NCBI GenBank assembly: GCA_965651815.1 | Contig: CBFGTJ010000084.1 | Location: 1 to 12,911 of the forward strand | Length of the DNA stretch: 12,911 nt | Source of the DNA: CBFGTJ01 sp965651815 | Lineage (GTDB): Bacteria; Actinomycetota; Acidimicrobiia; Acidimicrobiales; Microtrichaceae | Direction of reading: 5' to 3' | Part shown: positions 5,634-12,419 of the stretch, in pieces | Layout: each line of letters begins with the position of its first letter | Position numbering within the stretch: the first letter of the stretch is position 1 | Made by a program: the position numbers and the translations under genes | The notes under the pieces: model-generated | Told to the model about the DNA's origin: nothing | Database searches by the model: none | The model's input: the letters and a program-made list of their open reading frames with translations, nothing else

Positions 5634-6461
5634 ATGTCCGATTCCATCCCCCGGCTGCGCACCACACGACGACATCCCTCCGCGGGCAACCTCGACAGCC
5701 GCCCCGCGCTCGTCCGCGAGGGCGAGCCGCCCGCACCGCTCCCGCCGGCGAGCTTCCCCCACGGCGCGGAGCAGTCGGGGACCGGTGCGGTGCGGCTGGG
5801 GCCCGACCTGGACGACGCCGCGCTCGAGCGCCTCATCGGGGCCGCCGGGCCGATCGAGGGGCGCCGCGTGCTGGACCTCGGGTGCGGGGCGGGGGCGTCC
5901 TCCGTCGCGCTCGCCCGCCGCGGCGCCCGGGTCGTCGCGGTGGAGTCGTCCACGGCGCGCCTCTCCCAGGCCCGCCACGCCGCGGACCTGGCCGAGGTGA
6001 AGGTCGAGTTCCACCACAGCGACCTCGCGGACCTCGCGTTCCTCCGGGCCGACAGCGTCGAGCTCGCGCTCGCCGTGTACTCGCTCGCCGGCGTGCAGGA
6101 CCTCGGGCGCGTGTTCCGCCAGCTGCACCGCGTGATGCGGTCCGGCGCCGCGCTCGTGATGTCGCTGCCGCACCCGACGGCGCTGATGCTCGAGGCCGAC
6201 CCCGACGACCAGTCGCCGCCCTACCTGACGCGCACCGCGTGGAGCGACACGCCCACGGCGTGGCTCGCGGGCGGCGACGAGGGCGTCACCCACCTCCACC
6301 AGATCGGCGACGTCTTCACGACGCTGCACCGCTCGAACTTCCGGGTGGACGCGATCGTGGAGCCCCGGTCGCTGCCCGAGCGGCGCAGCCTGCACAGCTC
6401 GCCGCTCGCGGACTGGGTGCCCCAGACGCTCGTGATCCGCGCCCGCAAGGAAGGCATCTGA
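5634..6461 (+). CDS. Class I SAM-dependent methyltransferase, substrate unknown
   Basis: The 275-residue protein has a Rossmann-type methyltransferase fold. Motif I is VLDLGCGAGASS (79-90), the acidic residue ending strand 2 is probably E104 in VVAVESS, and HHSDLADLAF (127-136) is the motif II region. VYSLAGVQDLGRVFRQLHRVMRSGAALVMSLPHP (148-181) is the strand 4 to strand 5 pattern of Methyltransf_11/25-type enzymes. The first 55 residues are Arg/Pro-rich and probably disordered. The C-terminal part (about 190-260) should hold the acceptor site; it gives no clue to the substrate. The ATG at 5634 is preferred over in-frame codons upstream because the sequence before it does not look like protein and a -10-like CAGACT ends 7 nt before it; there is no Shine-Dalgarno. 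It converges on the universal stress protein gene. Confidence 0.85.
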   Translation: MSDSIPRLRTTRRHPSAGNLDSRPALVREGEPPAPLPPASFPHGAEQSGTGAVRLGPDLDDAALERLIGAAGPIEGRRVLDLGCGAGASSVALARRGARVVAVESSTARLSQARHAADLAEVKVEFHHSDLADLAFLRADSVELALAVYSLAGVQDLGRVFRQLHRVMRSGAALVMSLPHPTALMLEADPDDQSPPYLTRTAWSDTPTAWLAGGDEGVTHLHQIGDVFTTLHRSNFRVDAIVEPRSLPERRSLHSSPLADWVPQTLVIRARKEGI

Positions 6462-6487
6462 CGCCATCCCCGGGTGCGCCCGCCCAC

Positions 6488-6560
6488 TCGGCGGTCGGGC
6501 TCACCCGGCGGTCGGGTTCACCGGATCGCCCGGCTCACCGGATCGCCCAGCTCACTGGGT
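6488..6560. repeat. Four 17-bp tandem repeats forming mini-hairpins
   Basis: Four 17-bp units run head to tail: 6488-6504, 6505-6521, 6522-6538 and 6539-6555, followed by a partial unit. Units 1-2 share CGGCGGTCGGG(C/T)TCAC; units 3-4 share CGGATCGCCC(G/A)GCTCAC. Each unit ends in CTCAC or TTCAC, and the bases on either side of the CTCA/TTCA can pair: 6496-6507 (CGGG/CCCG), 6513-6523 (CGG/CCG), 6530-6541 (CCGG/CCGG), 6546-6559 (CCCAG/CTGGG). The array lies between two convergent genes and runs into the end of the stress protein gene, whose stop lies in the last loop. Confidence 0.75.
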
Positions 6561-6989
6561 CGCCGGGGTGCGCACCACCACGACGGGGCAGAGCGCGTGG
6601 TTCACCACGTAGGTGGTGACCGACCCCATCAGGAGGCCGATGAAGCCGCCGTGGCCCCTCGCGCCGACGACCAGCAGGTCCGCCGACTCCGAGAGCCGGA
6701 TGAGCTGCTCGCCGGCGTGGCCCTCGAGCACCTCCGTGATCACGTCGACGCCCTCGAGCCGGCCCTCGCCGCGCACGGTGTCGACCGCCGCGCCCAGCAT
6801 CGTGGTGGACGCCGCGGCGAGGTCCGAGGAGTCCGGCACCGCCACCTCGTAGCCGGTGCTCATCAACGGGGTGGCGAACGCCGCCACCGCCCGCAGCGGC
6901 ACCTTGCGCAGCTTCGCCTCCTCGGCGGCCCAGCGCAGTGCGTCCAGCGAGTGCTCCGAGCCGTCGACGCCGACCACGATCCCTGACAT
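6552..6989 (-). CDS. Universal stress protein (UspA family, ATP-binding type)
   Basis: This is a single-domain Usp protein of 145 residues, the normal length. Strand 1 carries the nucleotide-binding aspartate in VVGVDGSEHS (D9). The ATP-binding signature G-x2-G-x9-G-S is intact at 109-123 (GARG, nine residues, GS), followed by a final strand CPVVVVRT. This predicts an ATP-binding Usp, a type that in actinobacteria is often linked to hypoxia or dormancy responses and frequently dimerises; the specific role is not visible here. The ATG at 6989 has a GGAGGAG about 4 nt upstream. It is 54 nt downstream of the CCA enzyme gene on the same strand, so it could be co-transcribed with it. The stop codon lies within the tandem repeat array. 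Confidence 0.93.
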   Translation of the reverse strand: MSGIVVGVDGSEHSLDALRWAAEEAKLRKVPLRAVAAFATPLMSTGYEVAVPDSSDLAAASTTMLGAAVDTVRGEGRLEGVDVITEVLEGHAGEQLIRLSESADLLVVGARGHGGFIGLLMGSVTTYVVNHALCPVVVVRTPATQ

Positions 6990-7043
6990 GTGCTCCTCCT
7001 CGTCGGGCGGTCCGGCGACGTCGCACGCCCGCCCGGCAGCAAC

Positions 7044-8441
7044 CTACGCGCTCCCGGCGGGGCGCTCGCGCGCCCACCACTCGTCGAGCGCCCGGTAGGC
7101 CTCCTCCGGTTCCATCGGCCCGTGCTCGAGGCGCAGCTCCAAGAGGTGCGCGAGCGCCTTGCCGACCAGGGGCCCCGGCGGGATCCCGAGGTGCTCCATC
7201 ACCGCGCGGCCATCCAGGTCCGGCCGGATCGAGGACAGCTCCTCCTGCTCGCGCAGCTCCTCGATCCGCTCCTCGAGCTCGTCGATGCGGCGGGCGAGGG
7301 CCTCGGCCTTGCGGCGGTTGCGCGTCGTGCAGTCCGCGCGCGTCAGGGCGAGCAGCTCGGGGAGCAGGTGCCCGGCGTCACGGACGAAGCGGCGCACCGC
7401 GGAGTCGGTCCAGCCCATCTGGTAGGTGTGCACGCGCAGGTGGAGGTACACGAGCCGGGACACGTCGGAGATCAGCTCGTTGCTGAACCGCAGGGCCCGC
7501 ATCCGGTCCTTCGTCATCCTGGCGCCGACCACCTCGTGGTGGTGGAACGACACCCCGTGCGGGCCGATCGAGCGCGTCTTCGGCTTCGCCACGTCGTGGA
7601 ACAGCGCGGCCAGCCGGACGGTGAGGTCGGGCGGCGACTGGCGGACCACCGCGATGGTGTGCGCGAGCACGTCCTTGTGGCGGTGGATCGGGTCCTGCTC
7701 GAGCCGCATCGCGGGCAGCTCGGGGAGGAAGTGGTCGGCCAGTCCCGTGTCGTGCAGGAACCACAGGCCCCTGGTCGGGTCGGGGACGACGACGAGCTTG
7801 CACAGCTCGTCGCGGATCCGCTCCGGGGACACGATCTCGAGCCGCTCCGCCATCGCGCGCACCGCCTCGACCAGCTCGGGCACCGGGTCGAGCTCGAACG
7901 AGGCGACGAAGCGGGCGGCGCGCATCATGCGCAGCGGGTCGTCCGAGAAGGACTCCTCCGGCGCGATCGGCGTGCGCAGCACCCGCTGCTGCAGGTCGAT
8001 CAGCCCGTCGAAGGGGTCGATGAGCGTGGGCTCTGCCGTGGTGACCTCGAGCGCCATCGCGTTGATCGTGAAGTCGCGCCGGGAGAGGTCCGCCTCGATG
8101 TCGGTGCTGAACCGCACCTCGGGCTTGCGGCTGTCGGGCGAGTACGCCTCCGCACGGTGCGTGGTGATCTCGAAGTCGTGGTCGCCGACCGTGCATCCGA
8201 TCGTGCCGAAGCGCTCCCCCTGGGTCCACAGCGCGGACGCCAGCGGCGCGACGAGCTCCTTGATCCGGTCCGGGGTGGCGTCGGTGGTCAGGTCGAGGTC
8301 GTTGTGCTCCTCGACCGGGCGGGCCGCGAGCAGGTCCCGGACGACCCCACCGACCAGGAACAGTCGGTGGCCCGCCTCGGAGAACGTCCGGGCGAGCGGT
8401 TCGACGGCGTCGAGGGCGGGGCGCGCGCGCTGGGGGACCAC
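7044..8441 (-). CDS. CCA tRNA nucleotidyltransferase (class II, with HD domain)
   Basis: This enzyme adds or repairs the 3' CCA end of tRNA. The 465-residue protein matches the Rv3907c (pcnA)-type family. The nucleotidyltransferase head has LVGGVVRDLL (29-38) and the catalytic DLD (48-50). RRDFTINAMAL (121-131) and the SDDPLRMMRAARF segment (166-178) are the conserved neck and head motifs. A C-terminal HD domain follows, with H261, LAALFHDVAKP (H282-D283) and HHHEVVGA (300-307). A short coiled-coil-like stretch (DELEERIEELREQEEL, 387-402) lies before the end. The GTG at 8441 is the likely start: there is no Shine-Dalgarno, but TAGCCT ends 6 nt upstream, suggesting a leaderless message. In mycobacteria the same gene lies, divergent, beside the genes equivalent to the plus-strand run on the right of this window. 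Confidence 0.95.
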   Translation of the reverse strand: MVPQRARPALDAVEPLARTFSEAGHRLFLVGGVVRDLLAARPVEEHNDLDLTTDATPDRIKELVAPLASALWTQGERFGTIGCTVGDHDFEITTHRAEAYSPDSRKPEVRFSTDIEADLSRRDFTINAMALEVTTAEPTLIDPFDGLIDLQQRVLRTPIAPEESFSDDPLRMMRAARFVASFELDPVPELVEAVRAMAERLEIVSPERIRDELCKLVVVPDPTRGLWFLHDTGLADHFLPELPAMRLEQDPIHRHKDVLAHTIAVVRQSPPDLTVRLAALFHDVAKPKTRSIGPHGVSFHHHEVVGARMTKDRMRALRFSNELISDVSRLVYLHLRVHTYQMGWTDSAVRRFVRDAGHLLPELLALTRADCTTRNRRKAEALARRIDELEERIEELREQEELSSIRPDLDGRAVMEHLGIPPGPLVGKALAHLLELRLEHGPMEPEEAYRALDEWWARERPAGSA

Positions 8442-8447
8442 GCGCCG

Positions 8448-8477
8448 AGGCTACCGGCCTCCGCCTCCCGTTCTCGA
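8448..8477 (-). promoter_or_regulatory. Candidate leaderless promoter of the CCA enzyme gene
   Basis: On the minus strand TCGAGA (8477-8472) and TAGCCT (8453-8448) are 18 bp apart, and TAGCCT ends exactly 6 nt before the GTG. Transcription would then start at the start codon itself. The whole element fits in the 41-nt gap after the deacetylase gene. Confidence 0.45.
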
Positions 8478-8482
8478 CCGGA

Positions 8483-9490
8483 TCACCGGTAGCGGTGCCG
8501 GACCTCCACCGCGGCGTCCACGTGGCGGCCTCCCGGGCCGCCGCTGCTCGGCGGCTCGGGGTGCAGCCGCTCCCCGAGCAGGGCGCCCACCGTCGCGGCG
8601 GACGAGTCCGCGAGCGCCTCGAGGTCGTAGCCGCCCTCGAGCAGGGCGAGGCGCCGGCCCCGCGGGACCAGCTGGAGCAGGTCGCAGGTGACGTCCGCGA
8701 AGTCGCCGGAGGTGAGCGCCAGGTCGGTCAGCGGGTCGCGCACGTGGCCGTCGAAGCCGGCGGAGATCAGCAGCCACGTGCTGCCGTGCTCCTCCGCGAA
8801 CGGTGCGACGAGCTCCTCGACCGAGCGCCGGTAGTGCTCGCCGGTCGCGCCGGGCGGCACCGGGATGTTCATCGTCCAGCCGAGCCCCTCCCCGGCCCCG
8901 GTCTGCGAGACGGCCCCGGTGCCCGGGTAGAGCGGGTCCTGGTGCCACGACACGTAGGCCACGTCCTCGCGCTCGTAGAAGATGTCCTGGGTGCCGTTGC
9001 CGTGGTGCGCGTCGACGTCCACGACCAGCACGCGCTCCCCCGCCGCCGCGAGCCGTGCCGCCGCGATCGCGATCGTGTTGTAGAGGCAGAACCCCATCGC
9101 CCGGGTCGCGGTCGCGTGGTGGCCCGGCGGGCGCACCGCGAGGAACGCGGCCTCCGCGTCACCGGCCGACAACCGGTCCACCGCGTCGAGCGCCGCCCCC
9201 ACCGCCAGCCGCGCCGCCTCGTCCGAGCCCCGGGACACCGCGGTGTCGGGGTCGAGCCGGCCGCCGCCCGTCCGGCTCAGCATGCCGATCCGCTGGACGT
9301 GCGCGGGCGGGTGCACGAGCTCGAGCTCCTCGTCGGTGGCCAGCCGGGGTTCCGCGAGCTCGAGCCCCTCCAGCAGCCCGTGGCGACGCAGGCCGGCGTC
9401 GACCGCCGCGAGTCGCTCCGGACGTTCCGGGTGGTGGGGCCCCGTGTCGTGCCCCGCGAAGCGCTCGTCCACGTAGAGCAGGACCGTCAT
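8483..9490 (-). CDS. Histone deacetylase family (AcuC / acetylpolyamine amidohydrolase-like) enzyme
   Basis: This is a zinc-dependent amidohydrolase of the arginase/deacetylase superfamily, predicted to remove acetyl groups from lysine side chains or polyamines. The 335-residue protein opens with the family's HDTGPHHPERPERL (14-27). The active site looks complete: the His pair H124-H125 in RPPGHHA, zinc ligands D160 and H162 in DVDAHHGNGTQDIF, third ligand D247 in SAGFDGH, and the transition-state tyrosine Y288 in LEGGYD. The spacing is that of class II-like bacterial members. The ATG at 9490 has no Shine-Dalgarno; TACGCT ends 6 nt upstream, so it may be leaderless. It is divergent from a GNAT acetyltransferase with a palindrome between them. 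The substrate cannot be read from sequence. Confidence 0.93.
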   Translation of the reverse strand: MTVLLYVDERFAGHDTGPHHPERPERLAAVDAGLRRHGLLEGLELAEPRLATDEELELVHPPAHVQRIGMLSRTGGGRLDPDTAVSRGSDEAARLAVGAALDAVDRLSAGDAEAAFLAVRPPGHHATATRAMGFCLYNTIAIAAARLAAAGERVLVVDVDAHHGNGTQDIFYEREDVAYVSWHQDPLYPGTGAVSQTGAGEGLGWTMNIPVPPGATGEHYRRSVEELVAPFAEEHGSTWLLISAGFDGHVRDPLTDLALTSGDFADVTCDLLQLVPRGRRLALLEGGYDLEALADSSAATVGALLGERLHPEPPSSGGPGGRHVDAAVEVRHRYR

Positions 9491-9496
9491 CGGCGC

Positions 9497-9502
9497 AGCG
9501 TA
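9497..9502 (-). promoter_or_regulatory. Possible -10 box (TACGCT) of the deacetylase gene
   Basis: TACGCT on the minus strand fits TANNNT and ends 6 nt before the deacetylase ATG, the same geometry as at the CCA enzyme gene. No convincing -35 is seen. It touches the palindrome at 9502-9516. Confidence 0.35.
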
Positions 9503-9516
9503 CCCACCAGGTGGGT
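9502..9516. promoter_or_regulatory. Palindrome, possible shared operator
   Basis: ACCCACC A GGTGGGT is a perfect 7-bp inverted repeat around one base. It lies between the two outward-facing -10-like boxes (TACGCT at 9497-9502 on minus, TATCCT at 9521-9526 on plus), where a bound repressor or activator could control both divergent genes. No regulator gene is seen nearby. Confidence 0.4.
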
Positions 9517-9520
9517 GACC

Positions 9521-9526
9521 TATCCT
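9521..9526 (+). promoter_or_regulatory. Possible -10 box (TATCCT) of the GNAT-DUF6049-kinase run
   Basis: TATCCT is a good -10 match on the plus strand, 78 nt before the GNAT ATG. No clear -35 lies 16-18 bp upstream, where the palindrome sits instead; activator dependence would be one explanation. Confidence 0.35.
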
Positions 9527-9546
9527 CGCGGGGCACCGACCAGGAG

Positions 9547-9578
9547 GGTCCGCCGCGTCCGGGCGCGGCGGGCGGACC
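9547..9578 (+). promoter_or_regulatory. Strong hairpin in the GNAT 5' leader
   Basis: GGTCCGCC (9547-9554) pairs with GGCGGACC (9571-9578), and inside it GCG (9555-9557) pairs with CGC (9564-9566), leaving a 4-nt bulge and a 6-nt loop. It ends 6 nt before an AGGAGG (9585-9590). No T-tract follows, so it does not look like an intrinsic terminator. Confidence 0.5.
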
Positions 9579-9603
9579 GGGCGCAGGAGGCCCCCAGGAC
9601 CGC

Positions 9604-10323
9604 ATGAGCACGCGTGAGACCCTCACCCTCGGTGCGGATCGCTTCCGCGTCGGGCCCTGGCACGCGGACGCGGCGATCGCCTACCTGACGCTCCCCGCGG
9701 AGGTGCCCAAGCCGAGCGCCGCCGGCCTGCACCGGTGCCTCGAACGGCTCCGCGACGAGGGCTACACGTCGACCATCACCGCGGCGCTGCACCCGGAGGA
9801 GGCCGAGGCGTTCCTGCAAGCGGGCTTCGTCGAGCACGACCGCCTGCACGTGCTCAGCCACGATCTCCGGGACCTGGACCCGCCCCGACCGCAGCCCGAC
9901 GGCTCGGTGCGGCTCGTGCGGGGGCGGCGCGGTGACCGGCCCGCGGCGCTCGAGGTCGACCGCCGCGCGTTCCCGCTGTTCTGGCGCCTCGACGCCGCGG
10001 GGCTCCAGGACGCCCTCGACGCCACGCCTCGGCGACGGTTCCGCCTGGCCGTCCGTGACGGCGCCGTGGTCGGCTACGCGGTGACCGGCCGCAGCGGCCG
10101 CCAGGCGTTCCTCCAGCGGCTCGCCGTCGACCCCGAGCTGCGCGGTCGTGGCGTGGGCAGCGCGCTCGTGCTCGACGCGCTCCGCTGGGCCGCCCGCCGG
10201 CGGGTGGGTCGCGTGCTGGTCAACACCCAGACGACGAACGAGCGAGCCCTCGACCTCTACCGTCGCCTCGGCTTCGTGCGCACCCCGACCGACCTGGTCG
10301 TCCTGACCCGGCCGATCACGTGA
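9604..10323 (+). CDS. GNAT-family N-acetyltransferase
   Basis: The C-terminal half of this 239-residue protein is a GNAT domain: FRLAVRDGAVVGYAV (146-160), then motif A FLQRLAVDPELRGRGVGSAL (169-188) with the acetyl-CoA pyrophosphate loop RGRGVG (180-185), then NTQTTNERALDLYRRLGFV (207-225). The N-terminal half (about 15-90) looks like a worn second copy; FLQAGFVEHDRLHVLSHDL (70-88) resembles the end of a GNAT domain but has no acetyl-CoA loop. The substrate is unknown. The ATG at 9604 is preceded by AGGA 6 nt upstream and AGGAGG 13 nt upstream. The TGA overlaps the GTG of the next gene by 4 nt (GTGA), so translation is probably coupled. It takes the place held by a NUDIX gene (Rv3908) in mycobacteria and is divergent from a deacetylase gene. 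Confidence 0.9.
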   Translation: MSTRETLTLGADRFRVGPWHADAAIAYLTLPAEVPKPSAAGLHRCLERLRDEGYTSTITAALHPEEAEAFLQAGFVEHDRLHVLSHDLRDLDPPRPQPDGSVRLVRGRRGDRPAALEVDRRAFPLFWRLDAAGLQDALDATPRRRFRLAVRDGAVVGYAVTGRSGRQAFLQRLAVDPELRGRGVGSALVLDALRWAARRRVGRVLVNTQTTNERALDLYRRLGFVRTPTDLVVLTRPIT

Positions 10324-12419
10324 CCCCGGCCCGCCACGTCACGACGCGCCGTGGGGCCGGGGCAGCGGGACGGCTCCGTGCTGCGGCCGCCGCGCTGCTG
10401 GCGCTCCTCGTGCTGGTGCCGACGCTCGCCACGGTCCCCGCCGCCGGCGCGGGGCCCGCGGCGAGGGAGCCCGCCCGCGGCGCCGACGAGCTGCTCTCGA
10501 TCGCCTCGGTCAGCCCGTGGGTCGAGCACGACGGCGAGTTCCAGGTGCGCTTCGAGCCGTCCCCCGACGTGCCGCCGGATGCCGAGCTGACCGTCACCGT
10601 CCACCAGTCCCTCGACGAGGACGACGACCTGCGCGACGTGGTCACCGGGATCCTCGAGGGCGACTCGCCGGGCCGGATCCTCCAGCGCCCGCGCACCCGC
10701 CCGGTGTCGGAGCTGGGCGACCCCGCGTCCGGGCTGGTCCTCACGATCCCGATCCGCTCCGAGCGGGCCGACTCCGACCGCGTCCTCGTGCCGAACCCCG
10801 GCATCCACCCCATCCACCTGCTCCTCACCGCACCCGACGGACCGGAGCTGTGGAGCCAGGTCGTGTTCCTCAACCGGCTGCCCGCGGACCGGGACGGCGC
10901 GGACCCGGACCCGCCGCTGCGGGTCACGCTCCTCGTACCCATCGAGTCGGGGCCCGCGGTGGAGGTGGGCGACGGCGGGTTCACGCTCGAGGAGCGGTCC
11001 ACGCTCGGCTCGACCGCCGCGCTCCTCGGGGACGCGGACGACCTGCCCCTCACGCTCGCGCCGGTGCCGAACACGCTCGACGGCCTCGCGCTGTCCGGCG
11101 AACGGTGGGCGGAGGAGCTCCTCGAGGAGGTCGGGGACACCGAGGCGCCGCGCTCCCTGGTCGCCCGCCCCTACGTCCAGCTGGACGCCGGTGCGCTCGT
11201 CGCCGCCGGGGCGCGCGACGAGCTGCGGCGCCAGATCGACCTCGGCGGCGACACCGTCGAGCGCGTCGGTCGACGGTCGGCCCGGCGCGACACCTGGGTG
11301 CTCGACGACGAGCTCACCCCGGCGGCGCTGCCCGTGCTCGCCGCGGCCGGCATCGACTCGCTCGTGCTCCCCTCCTCCGCCCTCGCGCTCCCCGACGGCC
11401 TCGACCCCGACGACGTCGCGGCTCGCCCGGTCCGCCTCGAGGGCACACCTGAGCTGCGCGCCCTGGCCGTGGACGAGACGGTCTCGGACCACCTCGCGCG
11501 CTCCTCCGGCGAGCCCGGCGTGCGGGCGCACGAGATCGTCACGCTGCTCATGGCGACCTGGTTCGCCCACCGCGGCGGCGAGGGCGCCGCGGCGTCGGTC
11601 GTGCTGGTCGGCTCGGGCACCGACCCGGCGGTCCTGCAAGCGCTCGCGCCGGGCGTCACCTCGTCGTCGGGCCCGCTCCGCGCGGACCCCACCCTGGCGC
11701 CCGTGCCGACGCTCGACCGGGACGACGACTCGGACCCGGTCGCGCTCGCGCCGCGCCCACCCACCGACGTGCGCGGCGCGGTGCGGGCGATGGCGGACAC
11801 GCGACGGCTCACCGACGCCTACCGGTCCATGACCGGCGAGGGCGACCCCGAGCTGTGGAAGTGGGAGCGTGCGAACGACCAGTCGCTCAGCTCCGCGATC
11901 GACGACGCCCGGCGGCTGCAGCTGCACTTCGAGGTCCGCAGCGCGATCCAGGGGCGCACCGACGAGATCGAACTGCCCCCCGCGAGGCGGGTCGTGGTGA
12001 CCAGCGAGCAGACGACGATCCCGCTGAGGTTCCGCAACGGGCTCGACTTCGACGTGGAGCTGGTGCTCACCACCCGGTCGCCCCGGCTCGAGTTCGAGCA
12101 CGGCAGGTCGCGCACGATCGTCCTCCACCCGGGCGAGAACCGCGTCGACCTGCCCGTCACGGTGCGGGCGCCCGGCGAGTCGCTGCTGCGGATCGAGCTG
12201 TCGTCGCCGGTGCCCGGCATCGAGCTGGACGGCCCGGACGTCCCGGTGCGCTCGACCGCCATCTCGGGCGTGGGCGCGGCGCTGTCGATCGTGTCGGTGC
12301 TGTTCCTGGTCGGCTGGTGGGTCCACACCCATCGGCGTCGGCGCAGGGACAGCGCGAAGCTGTCGGGCGTGCACCCGTCGGGCGTCGACGGGGCCGGTAG
12401 CGTTCGGGCGGGTGGCTGA
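10320..12419 (+). CDS. DUF6049 family exported, membrane-anchored protein (Rv3909-like)
   Basis: The function is not established; proteins of this type sit next to murJ and kinase-domain genes in actinobacteria. The 699-residue product has a signal peptide (basic Arg-rich start, hydrophobic run at about 21-40, cleavage probably near AAGA at 41-44). A large extracellular part of about 600 residues follows, opening with a beta-rich segment (SIASVSPWVEHDGEFQVRFE). One C-terminal membrane helix is at about 647-668 (GAALSIVSVLFLVGWWV), then a short basic cytoplasmic tail (HTHRRRRRDSAK). This layout matches Rv3909. I see no catalytic motif; the region before the helix (about 540-645) looks like a beta-sandwich. 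GTG 10320 overlaps the previous stop. The stop overlaps the candidate start of the downstream kinase by 8 nt. The family call rests on layout and gene order more than on motifs. Confidence 0.82.
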   Translation: MTPARHVTTRRGAGAAGRLRAAAAALLALLVLVPTLATVPAAGAGPAAREPARGADELLSIASVSPWVEHDGEFQVRFEPSPDVPPDAELTVTVHQSLDEDDDLRDVVTGILEGDSPGRILQRPRTRPVSELGDPASGLVLTIPIRSERADSDRVLVPNPGIHPIHLLLTAPDGPELWSQVVFLNRLPADRDGADPDPPLRVTLLVPIESGPAVEVGDGGFTLEERSTLGSTAALLGDADDLPLTLAPVPNTLDGLALSGERWAEELLEEVGDTEAPRSLVARPYVQLDAGALVAAGARDELRRQIDLGGDTVERVGRRSARRDTWVLDDELTPAALPVLAAAGIDSLVLPSSALALPDGLDPDDVAARPVRLEGTPELRALAVDETVSDHLARSSGEPGVRAHEIVTLLMATWFAHRGGEGAAASVVLVGSGTDPAVLQALAPGVTSSSGPLRADPTLAPVPTLDRDDDSDPVALAPRPPTDVRGAVRAMADTRRLTDAYRSMTGEGDPELWKWERANDQSLSSAIDDARRLQLHFEVRSAIQGRTDEIELPPARRVVVTSEQTTIPLRFRNGLDFDVELVLTTRSPRLEFEHGRSRTIVLHPGENRVDLPVTVRAPGESLLRIELSSPVPGIELDGPDVPVRSTAISGVGAALSIVSVLFLVGWWVHTHRRRRRDSAKLSGVHPSGVDGAGSVRAGG

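Noticed and set aside
6990..8492. Long plus-strand frame opposite the CCA enzyme gene
   Set aside because: The minus-strand gene has all the family motifs; this frame has none and is a shadow.
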